Origin: Ulvibacterium sp965248315
GTDB lineage: Bacteria > Bacteroidota > Bacteroidia > Flavobacteriales > Flavobacteriaceae
Length of the DNA: 64,000 bases
Direction: 5' to 3'
NCBI RefSeq assembly: GCF_965248315.1
Contig: NZ_CBDFIX010000001.1
Location: 1-64,000 of the forward strand
Of the stretch, positions 1 to 12,215 are shown piece after piece. A program made the translations under genes and the position numbers. Each line of letters begins with the position of its first letter. The stretch's first letter is position 1. The notes beneath the pieces were generated by a model, which had not been told where the DNA came from, did no database searches, and saw nothing but the letters and a program-made list of their open reading frames with translations.

Positions 1-148
1 TTCATATACATATTGTGGAGACGAGGAGTGGGTCTTTAAGAGGGCCTTACTCCGAGGAAACAGACAAGAAAAGCAGATAATGATAATTTAGATCGAGGGC
101 ACGGGATCGGGCTTCGGGCGCCGGCGCGTAGATATATACGAGTCGACG
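1..148 (+). other. rRNA operon leader (partial)
   Basis: This is the stretch before the 16S gene and it begins at the window edge. I see no protein gene in it; the open frames on the minus strand run into the 16S region and look accidental. It presumably holds part of the transcribed leader, while the promoter probably lies further upstream, outside the window. Confidence 0.5.
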
Positions 149-1672
<1,524 letters not shown>

Positions 1673-1806
1673 TGGAGCGCGGCGCCCGTTGCGCCCCTTC
1701 CCGTGCCCTTCGGTCTTTTTTTTCTTTTTTTCTGCCTGTTCCCCACGTCCCCGCGATAAGGATATAGCGGCGGCGGCCCCGGCCCCGTTGCACATTGGAA
1801 AGCTAC

Positions 1807-1880
1807 AGTCCCATAGCTCAGCTGGTTAGAGCGCTACACTGATAATGTAGAGGTCGGCAGTTCGAGTCTGCCTGGGACTA
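1807..1880 (+). tRNA. tRNA-Ile (anticodon GAT)
   Basis: A 74-nt cloverleaf in the 16S-23S spacer. The acceptor stem AGTCCCA pairs fully with TGGGACT. The anticodon loop CTGATAA gives anticodon GAT, and the T-arm holds TTCGAGT. No CCA is encoded. The position between 16S and 23S is standard for bacterial rRNA operons. Confidence 0.96.
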
Positions 1881-1984
1881 CGAAGCTCCGTGTTATGGTT
1901 TTTGTACCATGGGCCAAGGTCCATGGAGGTTCATTGAGAATAGGATCATTGGAAATTCTAGGTGTTGAGTTGCCGTTATATAGT

Positions 1985-2010
1985 ACCGTTAACCGTTAAC
2001 CGTTAACCGA
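1985..2010 (+). repeat. Heptamer tandem repeat in the rRNA spacer
   Basis: Three head-to-tail copies of ACCGTTA followed by a partial fourth (ACCGA) lie between tRNA-Ile and tRNA-Ala. This is a simple tandem repeat. The unit resembles the GTTAAC-type motifs elsewhere in the window, but its place inside a transcribed rRNA spacer argues against an operator role. Confidence 0.8.
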
Positions 2011-2022
2011 CAACTGGAAAAC

Positions 2023-2096
2023 GGGGGATTAGCTCAGCTGGCTAGAGCGCCTGCCTTGCACGCAGGAGGTCATCGGTTCGACTCCGATATTCTCCA
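2023..2096 (+). tRNA. tRNA-Ala (anticodon TGC)
   Basis: A 74-nt cloverleaf. The anticodon loop CTTGCAC gives anticodon TGC. The T-arm TTCGACT and an acceptor stem GGGGGAT with ATTCTCC (two G-T wobbles) complete the fold. It is the second tRNA of the 16S-23S spacer, in the usual Ile-Ala order. No CCA is encoded. Confidence 0.96.
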
Positions 2097-2339
2097 CCTA
2101 CGCTCGCCGTAGCTCGCTTCGGTGGACAGGTCCACTTGTGAAGAGGGCGAAGGAGAGCTTACGAATTGGGCGAAGAGTCTGTTGCCGATGGTTTTTTATA
2201 ATTGTCGGTGGCGACCCGCCACAAAGGTTCATTGACATATTGGGACAGGGCGCGCATTTGTTATGGATGTGCGCACTGGGAGGAAACACGAATTTTTTTT
2301 AAGTAGAGAGAGCGAGCGACTAGGAATCAAAGGTTCGGC
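2097..2339 (+). other. rRNA spacer before 23S
   Basis: This is the second half of the 16S-23S spacer. It contains TTCATTGACATATTG near 2229, a phrase I recognise as commonly found ahead of 23S genes in flavobacteria and likely part of a processing or antitermination leader. No protein gene is seen. Confidence 0.5.
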
Positions 2340-5178
<2,839 letters not shown>

Positions 5179-5306
5179 CAATGTGCGCCCCCTCCTTAGG
5201 GAGGGGTGCGCGAAAGGGCCTTTGGCCCGATGGCCCGCTTTGTCCACTTGAAAAGGATTCCCGTTCCCTCCCCGTCCCATTATAATGTCAAAAGGATATC
5301 GAAGAC

Positions 5307-5416
5307 CTAGGTGGCCATGGCGGCGGGGCCCACCCCTTTCCATTCCGAACAGGGAAGTTAAGCCCGCCAGCGCCGATGGTACTGCCCGAAAGGGCGGGAG
5401 AGTAGGGAGCCGCCTT
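5307..5416 (+). rRNA. rrf: 5S ribosomal RNA
   Basis: About 110 nt. It contains the conserved CCGAACAGGGAAGTTAAGCC region and the closing GGGAGAGTAGG. Helix I pairs AGGTGGC near 5309 with GCCGCCT near 5409, fixing both ends. It is the last gene of the rRNA operon. Confidence 0.95.
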
Positions 5417-5420
5417 CCTC

Positions 5421-5461
5421 AAGGCCCCCCTCCGCTTTTATGTGGAGGGGGGCCTTTTTTT
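5421..5461 (+). terminator. Intrinsic terminator of the rRNA operon
   Basis: A perfect 13-bp GC-rich stem, AAGGCCCCCCTCC paired with GGAGGGGGGCCTT, has a 10-nt loop and is followed by a run of seven T. It sits five bases after 5S and ends rRNA transcription. Confidence 0.95.
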
Positions 5462-5531
5462 GTTTTCAATACTTCCACAAACTTTTTTCCGCATCACAAT
5501 GCAGCGCATTTAAGTTTCCATATGTACCAAC

Positions 5532-5573
5532 ATAGGTAATAGAGCACCTATATTTTGGTCGATTCCTATCGAC
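5532..5573. promoter_or_regulatory. Two inverted repeats upstream of the RraA operon
   Basis: Two short perfect inverted repeats follow each other: ATAGGT-(8 nt)-ACCTAT at 5532-5551 and GTCGAT-(4 nt)-ATCGAC at 5558-5573. They lie 95-136 bases before the first gene of the catabolic operon and upstream of a -7-like box at 5614. They could be operators for an unlinked regulator or small RNA hairpins. No regulator gene is adjacent. Confidence 0.35.
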
Positions 5574-5613
5574 TTTGATAGTATTTTCATTAGAAAGCTC
5601 ATATCTTATCCCA

Positions 5614-5621
5614 TATTTTTG
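5614..5621 (+). promoter_or_regulatory. Possible -7 promoter element (TATTTTTG)
   Basis: The octamer fits the Bacteroidota -7 consensus TAnnTTTG and would leave a leader of about 45 nt before the start at 5668. I do not find the partner TTG at the expected 19-bp spacing, so this is only a candidate promoter for the operon. Confidence 0.25.
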
Positions 5622-5667
5622 CTCATATCGAGTGTATAATGAAGTTGTCAGAGATAAAAACTAGCTT

Positions 5668-6357
5668 ATGATATGGAAAGATGATGATGAACTATTCCAA
5701 CTGATAAGGTCAGAATTGTTTTCAGCAGTGGTCGGTGATATTATGGACAAATTGGGATATTTTCACCAATTCCTTTCCCCTAAAATAGTACCATTACGCG
5801 ACGACATGGTTGTTGTGGGAAGGGCTATGCCCGTTCTTGAAGCAGATAGTTTTGGGGAAATCTCGCCAAGTGAAAAGAACCCTGTAATGTCAAAACCTTT
5901 CGGTTTAATGCTTGAAGCTCTGGACGATTTAAAAAAAAATGAAGTTTATATCTGCACCGGATCTTCGCCTGAATATGCCCTGTGGGGCGAGCTAATGAGT
6001 GCAAGAGCCTTACAATGTGGAGCCACAGGAGCTGTTGTAGATGGCTATTCGAGAGATACTTCTGGAATCCTAAATTTGGATTTCCCCATGTTTTCCTACG
6101 GGCGGTATGCCCAAGACCAAGGCCCAAGGGGTAAGGTCATAGATTACAGGGTGCCCATTGAAATTAACGGTGTATATATAAATCCGGGCGACATCATATT
6201 TGGAGATATGGACGGCGTATGTGTAATTCCCCGAAAAATAGAAAAAGAAGTAGTGAAGGCCGCTTTGGAAAAAGCGCGAGGAGAAAAAGTGGTGCTCAAA
6301 GCCATACAGAATGGAATGTCGGCCACGGATGCGTTTGCCAAATATGGAATTATGTAG
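5668..6357 (+). CDS. RraA family protein (class II aldolase-like)
   Basis: A 229-residue protein of the RraA/HMG-aldolase family. Members are divalent-metal-dependent class II aldolases or decarboxylases acting on 4-hydroxy-2-oxo acids, while E. coli RraA itself binds RNase E. The hallmark block GATGAVVDGYSRD lies near residues 115-127, with the Arg-Asp pair used for substrate and metal binding in the enzymes. Length is typical. The early residues SAVVGDIMDKLG match the usual family start. It opens an operon with dehydrogenases and a dehydratase-like protein, so an aldolase splitting a keto-sugar acid is more likely than an RNase E regulator (inference). The substrate is unknown. Confidence 0.85.
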   Translation: MIWKDDDELFQLIRSELFSAVVGDIMDKLGYFHQFLSPKIVPLRDDMVVVGRAMPVLEADSFGEISPSEKNPVMSKPFGLMLEALDDLKKNEVYICTGSSPEYALWGELMSARALQCGATGAVVDGYSRDTSGILNLDFPMFSYGRYAQDQGPRGKVIDYRVPIEINGVYINPGDIIFGDMDGVCVIPRKIEKEVVKAALEKARGEKVVLKAIQNGMSATDAFAKYGIM

Positions 6358-6366
6358 TTTGAAAAC

Positions 6367-7119
6367 ATGGATATTCAGATGAACAGATTTAAGGATCAGA
6401 CAGCCATAATCGTAGGTGGCGCCAGAGGAATCGGCAAGGCTATAGCAAAACGACTTTTCAATGAAGGTGCCGAAGTCACGGTCTTTGATGTATTAAAAGG
6501 AGATTTTACGGAATTGGAAAACAACCATCGAACAATTAAAACTACCATAGTAGATATTACGGATGAAGCAACGTTGAATGAAGCGGTCAAAAATGTAATA
6601 GATACCCATGACAGACTGGATATCTTGGTAAATAGCGTGGGCATTATTGGTCCAACGTCAACAAAAATTATGGAATACGAACTAAAGGATTTTCGAAAGG
6701 TTATGGATATAAACCTTACGGGAGCCTTTATTGTCACCAAGGCAGTGCTACCGCAAATGTGTGGTCAGAAGTACGGGAGAATTCTTCATCTAACCTCCAT
6801 CGGGGGCAAGGAAGGAAATCCGGGAATGGTAGGTTATGCGTCAAGCAAATCCGGACTTATGGGTCTTGTAAAAGGAGTTGGCAAGGAATATGCGGATAGC
6901 GGGATTACCGTTAACGGAATAGCCCCGGCAGTAATTGCAACACCGATGAACGAGGATACAGCACCGGAGATGTTACAATATATGACATCAAAGATTCCAA
7001 TGGGAAGATTGGGGACTACAGACGAAGTTGCTGCATTGGCCTGTTGGATTGTATCAAAAGAGGCAAGTTTTAATACAGGCTATGTTTTTGACCTCTCAGG
7101 TGGTCGAGCTACTTATTAA
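6367..7119 (+). CDS. SDR family oxidoreductase
   Basis: A 250-residue classical short-chain dehydrogenase/reductase. The Rossmann nucleotide-binding motif GGARGIG is at residues 17-23. The usual NNAG is replaced by NSVG, and the catalytic Tyr and Lys (YASSK) lie near 156-160. Members oxidise or reduce sugar and polyol hydroxyls with NAD(P)H. An internal ATG at 6379 is an alternative start that would remove four residues. It lies nine bases after the RraA-like gene. The close spacing suggests it oxidises a hydroxyl on the same carbohydrate or hydroxy-acid substrate; exact specificity cannot be read. Confidence 0.88.
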   Translation: MDIQMNRFKDQTAIIVGGARGIGKAIAKRLFNEGAEVTVFDVLKGDFTELENNHRTIKTTIVDITDEATLNEAVKNVIDTHDRLDILVNSVGIIGPTSTKIMEYELKDFRKVMDINLTGAFIVTKAVLPQMCGQKYGRILHLTSIGGKEGNPGMVGYASSKSGLMGLVKGVGKEYADSGITVNGIAPAVIATPMNEDTAPEMLQYMTSKIPMGRLGTTDEVAALACWIVSKEASFNTGYVFDLSGGRATY

Positions 7120-7164
7120 TACTTTTAAGATGATTCATCACGTAGTTAGTAAGGTTTTAAACCT

Positions 7165-7968
7165 ATGATGCAAATAGACTTTACAGGGAAAAATTATTTG
7201 GTAACCGGAGGAGCCGGTGTTGGTGTGGGTGCCGGTATCTGTGAGGCTATTTCGGATTGTGGGGGTACCCTATTGCTCAATGACCTCGATGCGGTGAGGA
7301 CTAGAACTGCAGTTAAAAAATATCCAAATGCCCATGCCATAGTGGGGGATATCAGCAATGCAAAGGACGTGGAACGGATTTTTGAAGAAATAAAGAATGA
7401 ATATGGTCTAGTACATGGCCTAGTTAATAATGCAGGAATAGGTTTACACAAAAATGCCCATTTGGCCGATGAATCGGAGTTTGACAATCTTTATAATATT
7501 GATGTCAAAGGTGTTTGGTTAATGGCGCGGACTTTTGTAAGACAATTAATGGAGGATAATGAAGTAGGTCATATCGTTAACATCTCATCGGTTCATGCAC
7601 GTGAAACAACAGCAAAGTATGCTTTATATGCCGGTGCGAAGGCGGCCGTAGAGGGATTGACCAGGGGAATGTCAATTGAGTTAGGCGAGTTTGGTGTGCG
7701 TTGTAATGCAGTGGCTCCAGGTTATGTGGATTCCGAACAAAGTAGGGATGCCGTGGCTTCCTGGACCGATAAACCTAAGGCTTGGATCGAGGGTCAAAAA
7801 AACGATTACCAAAGCCTACGACATATGATAAGTGCCCGCGATTGTGGTAACGCCGTAGTTTTTTTATTATCCCATATGGCCAACTCCATAACTGGGCAGA
7901 CACTTACCGTTGATGCTGGTTTTACCAATTTATTATATGCCAATAGTTTTATTCCCAATACCCAATAA
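7165..7968 (+). CDS. SDR family oxidoreductase (second)
   Basis: A 267-residue classical short-chain dehydrogenase. The glycine-rich cofactor motif is expanded (GGAGVGVGAGI, near residues 13-23). NNAG is intact, and the catalytic YAGAK lies near 155-159. It is not a close copy of the SDR just upstream, so the two probably act on different intermediates. The gene ends two bases before the next start, indicating co-translation. Annotation as a sugar or sugar-acid dehydrogenase is inferred from context. Confidence 0.88.
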   Translation: MMQIDFTGKNYLVTGGAGVGVGAGICEAISDCGGTLLLNDLDAVRTRTAVKKYPNAHAIVGDISNAKDVERIFEEIKNEYGLVHGLVNNAGIGLHKNAHLADESEFDNLYNIDVKGVWLMARTFVRQLMEDNEVGHIVNISSVHARETTAKYALYAGAKAAVEGLTRGMSIELGEFGVRCNAVAPGYVDSEQSRDAVASWTDKPKAWIEGQKNDYQSLRHMISARDCGNAVVFLLSHMANSITGQTLTVDAGFTNLLYANSFIPNTQ

Positions 7969-7970
7969 CT

Positions 7971-9104
7971 ATGAGAATTAGCCATATCAATTTATATGAA
8001 GTAAAAGTGCCAACACACCCTGGGACCATTGCAAGTAAAGGAATAGATAAACCTTTACACAAACTCCCTGTTGGCGCCAAGGCAGGATGGAGCGTACAAT
8101 TCGACGAAATTTCCAAGCTCTTGGTGCAATTGGAATTGAGCAATGGTACAATTGGTTGGGGCGAGTTGTATAGAGGTCATGATTGGAAAATGGTTCATGA
8201 TATTTGCGATATCCTCATCGGGATGGATATTGAAAATTTAGTACTTCAAAAACTACCTTTTGTTTTTTGCCGGGAATATGACGGATTTGAATGCGCTCTT
8301 TGGGATGCCTATGCGAGATTAAAAGATGTAAGGGTTGTAGATTTGCTGGGAGGTGCAATTAAGGAAAAAGTTAAGATAGGAGCATGGTCCAGCCACCGGC
8401 ATTTGGATGATATTGGTGAATTGGCCTCCAATTTTCAAAAACAAGGTTACGATTGCCTAAAATTTAAGACAGACTTGGAGGATGACGTAGTAGGTTGGTG
8501 TAAGAACATTGCAGAGGCAGCTCCTGGTATGAAGGTCATTCTTGATCCCAACGAACGTTGGGAACGCGCGTATGAGACCAAAAAACGTCTGGATGGCCTA
8601 AGGGAAGTCGGCAATGTACTTTGCCTTGAAGATCCCATTCCTAGATGGCAATTATCTGAGTTTTCAAAATTACGAGCCTATAGTTCAGTTCCTATTGCTT
8701 TGCACGTTGCCTTACCTTATATACTTCATGGACAACGAATTAAGGATAGTATACAGGCTATTCAAGAACAAGCTGTAGATGGGTTCAATTTCAATTGCGG
8801 ATTGGCCAATTTTCAACGTTTAGATCATATTGCTTCGGCCGCCGAACTTCCTTGTTGGCACGGATCGGAAATTGATTTGGGAATTCTTGAGGCTATGTAT
8901 GTCCATTCAGCAGCGGCAGCGGAATCCTGCGTCTGGCCCAGCGATATATTTGGTAGGTTGATTAGGGAGCACGATTTACTTAAAGCACCCCTTAAGATGG
9001 AACCCCCGTTTGTGTATCTACCAGAAGGCACGGGTTTGGGCATAGAACCAGATATCACTGTCATCACGGATTACCAGGTAAGTAAAAAAGAATATAAGGC
9101 ATGA
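7971..9104 (+). CDS. Enolase-superfamily protein with atypical active site
   Basis: A 377-residue protein of the mandelate racemase/muconate lactonizing enzyme type: an N-terminal capping domain (about 1-120) and a TIM barrel. Visible motifs are KFK (second-strand lysines), LDPNERW (first metal ligand Asp) and LCLEDP (second metal ligand Glu). Where relatives have the third acidic ligand (as in ADES), this protein reads IALHVALP. Where muconate-lactonizing enzymes have a sixth-strand lysine, it reads NFNCG. A late WHGSEID could supply a histidine. It may be a dehydratase using a different metal set, or a protein that has lost the standard chemistry. The stop overlaps the next start by four bases (ATGA). 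Confidence 0.82.
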   Translation: MRISHINLYEVKVPTHPGTIASKGIDKPLHKLPVGAKAGWSVQFDEISKLLVQLELSNGTIGWGELYRGHDWKMVHDICDILIGMDIENLVLQKLPFVFCREYDGFECALWDAYARLKDVRVVDLLGGAIKEKVKIGAWSSHRHLDDIGELASNFQKQGYDCLKFKTDLEDDVVGWCKNIAEAAPGMKVILDPNERWERAYETKKRLDGLREVGNVLCLEDPIPRWQLSEFSKLRAYSSVPIALHVALPYILHGQRIKDSIQAIQEQAVDGFNFNCGLANFQRLDHIASAAELPCWHGSEIDLGILEAMYVHSAAAAESCVWPSDIFGRLIREHDLLKAPLKMEPPFVYLPEGTGLGIEPDITVITDYQVSKKEYKA

Positions 9105-9979
9105 AAAACAATCCTTTCCCGCAAAACGATTTAGACAGAAGATATTTATGGGAGATGTTGGTAAATCGAGATATCATGGCATTCGTTTCCCAAGATTGGT
9201 CCATGGTAGAAGATGATTTTATTGCGGAAGGCTTTATGGGTATCGATGCAGGAAAACAAGACGATGTGGATAAATGGCAACTAAAATATCCTAGCTTGGA
9301 ATCTTACAAAACGGAGTGGCTGTCTCAAGCGGAGGAATTTGCCAAAGTGGACTTGGTGGAGGATAAGGAAGATGCCTTCCATAGGGTAACTGTACTGCAG
9401 GATATAGAGATACAAGGTAATTTTGCGCTTTTACACAAAAAGTTTTTTGGCCCGATGCGGAAAAAGGATGGTGACGGGATCGCGACGGACTGGCAAACCC
9501 TATATCGCTGCAAAAAAGTTGGGAATGAATGGAAAATAGTGGGTTTTACGGGGTATATGCCTTTAAAGGCAAAATCAGTGGATATGTCTACGGCTCCAGG
9601 TAAATCTTTGCCAAAAAATGCAAGTCAGCATAAAACTGCCGGGCCCTATGCGCCAGTATTGGAAGTGAATCCGGGAAAATTGGTGGTTATTTCCGGACAA
9701 GCCGCAATCGATAAGGAGGGCAACGTAATTGGGGACACCATTGAGGAACAGACTGCCTATACCTTGGACAATTGTGCGCTGCAATTGGCTAGTGCTGGTT
9801 GTACACTTCAAGATGTTTTTAAAGTTAACGTTTATATTAAGGATTTAAAGGAATGGCCCCGTTTTAATGCCGTGTACAAGCACTATTTTGTAGAACCGAA
9901 ACCAGTACGCACGGCGGTAGAGTCAGGTTTGTTGATGACCTTACGTGTAGAAGTAGAAATGTGGGCGGTAAAAAATTAG
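9101..9979 (+). CDS. Fusion: NTF2/SnoaL-like domain plus RidA (YjgF) domain
   Basis: A 292-residue protein in two parts. Residues about 1-150 resemble the NTF2/SnoaL-like alpha+beta barrel, a fold used by small isomerases, cyclases and dehydratases, and rich in Trp and acidic residues here. Residues about 165-292 form a complete RidA/YjgF/UK114 domain with the family arginine (PVRTA, Arg270) that binds the carboxylate of imine or enamine substrates. RidA enzymes hydrolyse reactive enamines/imines made by amino-acid dehydratases; some relatives have other hydrolase roles. The start overlaps the upstream stop (ATGA). The fusion hints that an enamine or enol intermediate is made and cleared in this pathway. 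Confidence 0.75.
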   Translation: MKNNPFPQNDLDRRYLWEMLVNRDIMAFVSQDWSMVEDDFIAEGFMGIDAGKQDDVDKWQLKYPSLESYKTEWLSQAEEFAKVDLVEDKEDAFHRVTVLQDIEIQGNFALLHKKFFGPMRKKDGDGIATDWQTLYRCKKVGNEWKIVGFTGYMPLKAKSVDMSTAPGKSLPKNASQHKTAGPYAPVLEVNPGKLVVISGQAAIDKEGNVIGDTIEEQTAYTLDNCALQLASAGCTLQDVFKVNVYIKDLKEWPRFNAVYKHYFVEPKPVRTAVESGLLMTLRVEVEMWAVKN

Positions 9980-9983
9980 TATT

Positions 9984-10742
9984 ATGATTTGGGATGAATT
10001 GACCAGCTTGGATTTTGAAGTAATTGATCGGAAAGTCCCGGTTCTTCTAGTTATGTCTGCAACCGAACAACATGGGCCTCATTTGCCTTTGGCCACGGAC
10101 CGATTAATAGGGGAACATTTTGCCCATTCGTTGCATAAAAAAATACCTAATGATGTCATTGTTTTGCCAGCAATGTCTATTGGATGTTCCGATCACCACA
10201 TGGATTTCATGGGGTCATTGACTTTAAGTCATATGACCTTTATGAATCATGTTGAGGATACGGTGAGATCTGTGATACATCATGGATTTACCAATATTAT
10301 ACTGTTAAACAGCCATGGTGGAAATCAGGCAGTGGGGCAGGTTTTGGTAGAAAAATTGGGGAATACCTATCCGGGTGTTCAAATAGTAATGGCCACATGG
10401 TGGAAGTTAGGAAGCCCCGAATTGGGAATGCTAAATGAAGGTGGTGCCATGAGTACGGGTCACGCAGGTGAGTTTGAGACTTCTTTGATGTTATTGATAG
10501 CACCGCATTTGGTACGGACTGATACCTATGAAAAGGGAAAACACTCCAAAACCCACCCTTGGGCCGAAGGTGACATGTTGCATCCTCCAAAAATAGCGCT
10601 CTATCGTTCTATGATGGAAATGACTTCCAATGGGGTATTTGGTGACCCCGCCCATGCTTCCAAAACCAAAGGATTGGAAATTACGGAATTGGTATTGGAA
10701 AACCTGCAAAGGATTGTCCTTGATTTAAAGGACACGAAATGA
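9984..10742 (+). CDS. Creatininase family protein
   Basis: A 252-residue metal-dependent amidohydrolase of the creatininase fold. Metal-site residues are visible: Glu28, His30 and Asp39 in TEQHGPHLPLATD, plus the HAGEFE block near residue 153 and NSHGGN near 109. Characterised relatives include creatinine amidohydrolase, the formamide hydrolase ArfB, mycofactocin peptidase MftE and the cyclic-ketone hydrolase IolN of inositol breakdown. Here the carbohydrate-type neighbours favour opening of a cyclic keto compound or lactam over creatinine use (inference). Its stop overlaps the symporter start by four bases. Confidence 0.85.
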   Translation: MIWDELTSLDFEVIDRKVPVLLVMSATEQHGPHLPLATDRLIGEHFAHSLHKKIPNDVIVLPAMSIGCSDHHMDFMGSLTLSHMTFMNHVEDTVRSVIHHGFTNIILLNSHGGNQAVGQVLVEKLGNTYPGVQIVMATWWKLGSPELGMLNEGGAMSTGHAGEFETSLMLLIAPHLVRTDTYEKGKHSKTHPWAEGDMLHPPKIALYRSMMEMTSNGVFGDPAHASKTKGLEITELVLENLQRIVLDLKDTK

Positions 10743-12214
10743 CCAACTTTGATTTTTTTATTGATGGGGGAATTGTTGTACTATATCTTGTAGGCACAAT
10801 AGCGGCAGGCCTTTGGGTACGGCGTTATGTAAGAAATGTAAACGATTTTTTGGTCGCAGGGAGAAGTGTGGACCTGTATTTGGGTATTGCTTCCCTGGCG
10901 GCAACCGAGTTTGGCATTGCCACTTGCATGGCCAATGCAGAATTGGGCTTCAAATATGGTTTTGCAGGTATTACTCCCGGGATAGCCTTGGCCTTTGCCA
11001 TGTTCGTTGTTGGTTATACCGGATTTTGTGTTAAGCCATTGCGGGATAAACAAGTCATTACCTTGCCTGAACTTTTTGAGGATAAATTTGGTGCAAGAGT
11101 ACGTTGGGCCAGCGGTGTAGTCATTGTTTTGGGAGGGTTGCTCAATATGGGTGTTTTTTTACGGCAGGCCGGGAACTTTTTAACGGCTGTTTGCGGTTTT
11201 GATATGGCCTATCTGGAAATTGTAATGACCCTCATTCTTTTGGGAGTGGCGGCATACACGATTCTGGGAGGGATGATTTCGGTTTTTATAACCGATTATA
11301 TACAATTTGTAGTAATGAGTATTGGTCTCATTGCTGTTGTTTTTTTGGTTGTGTATCAGTTTGGATGGATTGACATGCTGTCCAGTTTAGATCAAATAAG
11401 AGGCCCAGTGGCCTACAATCCTTTTGAGGATGACACCTATGGTTTGGACCGTATTCTTCTCGATGTCTTGTTGGCCTTTGCTTCTATTTTGACCTGGCAG
11501 ACCATAATTTCAAGAGTGTTATCGGCAAAGGATACCAAAACCGCCAAACGTATCTTCATGGGGACATCTCCTTTTATGTTGGCTCGTTTTGCGATTCCGG
11601 CCATATTGGGCATAGCGGCCCTTCATTATTTTGGTCAGGATAAATTTGGCGACAGTGAAGCAATTCTGGCTATGCCCACTATGTTCGCTCAACTTTTGCC
11701 TGTAGGGTTAATAGGCATTGTGGTTGCGGCCATGTTAGCTGCGGACATGTCCACAAACTCTTCCTATATGATTGCCTGGAGCTCGGTTATTTACAATGAC
11801 ATCATGAAACCGATTCACAAAGGTCTGTGGTCCGATGCGAAAGGACTTCGCTGGAATCGTATTCTAATTGCACTTATCGGGATTTTTTTGTTGCTCTATG
11901 GATTGTGGTACCCCCTAAAGGGAGATCTCTGGGTGTATCTCCAGGTCACTGGGACCATTTATCTATCTAGTATGAGTGTACTATTGATAGCCGCTTGTTA
12001 TTGGAAACCCGCTAATAATTGGGGGGCCATAGCTGCAATAGCTATTGGTTGTACTATTCCTATAAGTTACTTGATCCTGCAAGAGGTACCGGTTACACAG
12101 GAATGGATATTGGAGGTAGGCCCATATAAATTTGGCGCTGTTACTTATTTTGCGGCTGCTCTAGCTATGATTATTGGCTCTTTAATTAAACCATCGACCA
12201 AAAAAACAAACTGA
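10739..12214 (+). CDS. Sodium:solute symporter (SSS family)
   Basis: A 491-residue inner-membrane transporter with about 13 hydrophobic segments. The N-terminal FLVAGRSVDLYLGIASLAATE is a typical SSS signature after the first helix, and the AAMLAADMSTNSSYM block around 335-350 fits the conserved core. It should import the operon substrate with Na+. SSS members carry sugars, sialic acid, carboxylates, pantothenate, proline and others, so the cargo cannot be named. The start overlaps the creatininase-family stop, and a tiny one-helix protein gene begins two bases after its stop. Confidence 0.9.
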   Translation: MTNFDFFIDGGIVVLYLVGTIAAGLWVRRYVRNVNDFLVAGRSVDLYLGIASLAATEFGIATCMANAELGFKYGFAGITPGIALAFAMFVVGYTGFCVKPLRDKQVITLPELFEDKFGARVRWASGVVIVLGGLLNMGVFLRQAGNFLTAVCGFDMAYLEIVMTLILLGVAAYTILGGMISVFITDYIQFVVMSIGLIAVVFLVVYQFGWIDMLSSLDQIRGPVAYNPFEDDTYGLDRILLDVLLAFASILTWQTIISRVLSAKDTKTAKRIFMGTSPFMLARFAIPAILGIAALHYFGQDKFGDSEAILAMPTMFAQLLPVGLIGIVVAAMLAADMSTNSSYMIAWSSVIYNDIMKPIHKGLWSDAKGLRWNRILIALIGIFLLLYGLWYPLKGDLWVYLQVTGTIYLSSMSVLLIAACYWKPANNWGAIAAIAIGCTIPISYLILQEVPVTQEWILEVGPYKFGAVTYFAAALAMIIGSLIKPSTKKTN

Positions 12215-12215
12215 T

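Noticed and set aside
1985..2010. GTTAACC-rich repeat as another LacI-type operator
   Set aside because: It is inside the transcribed rRNA spacer and lacks the CGTTAACG symmetry; the likeness is superficial.
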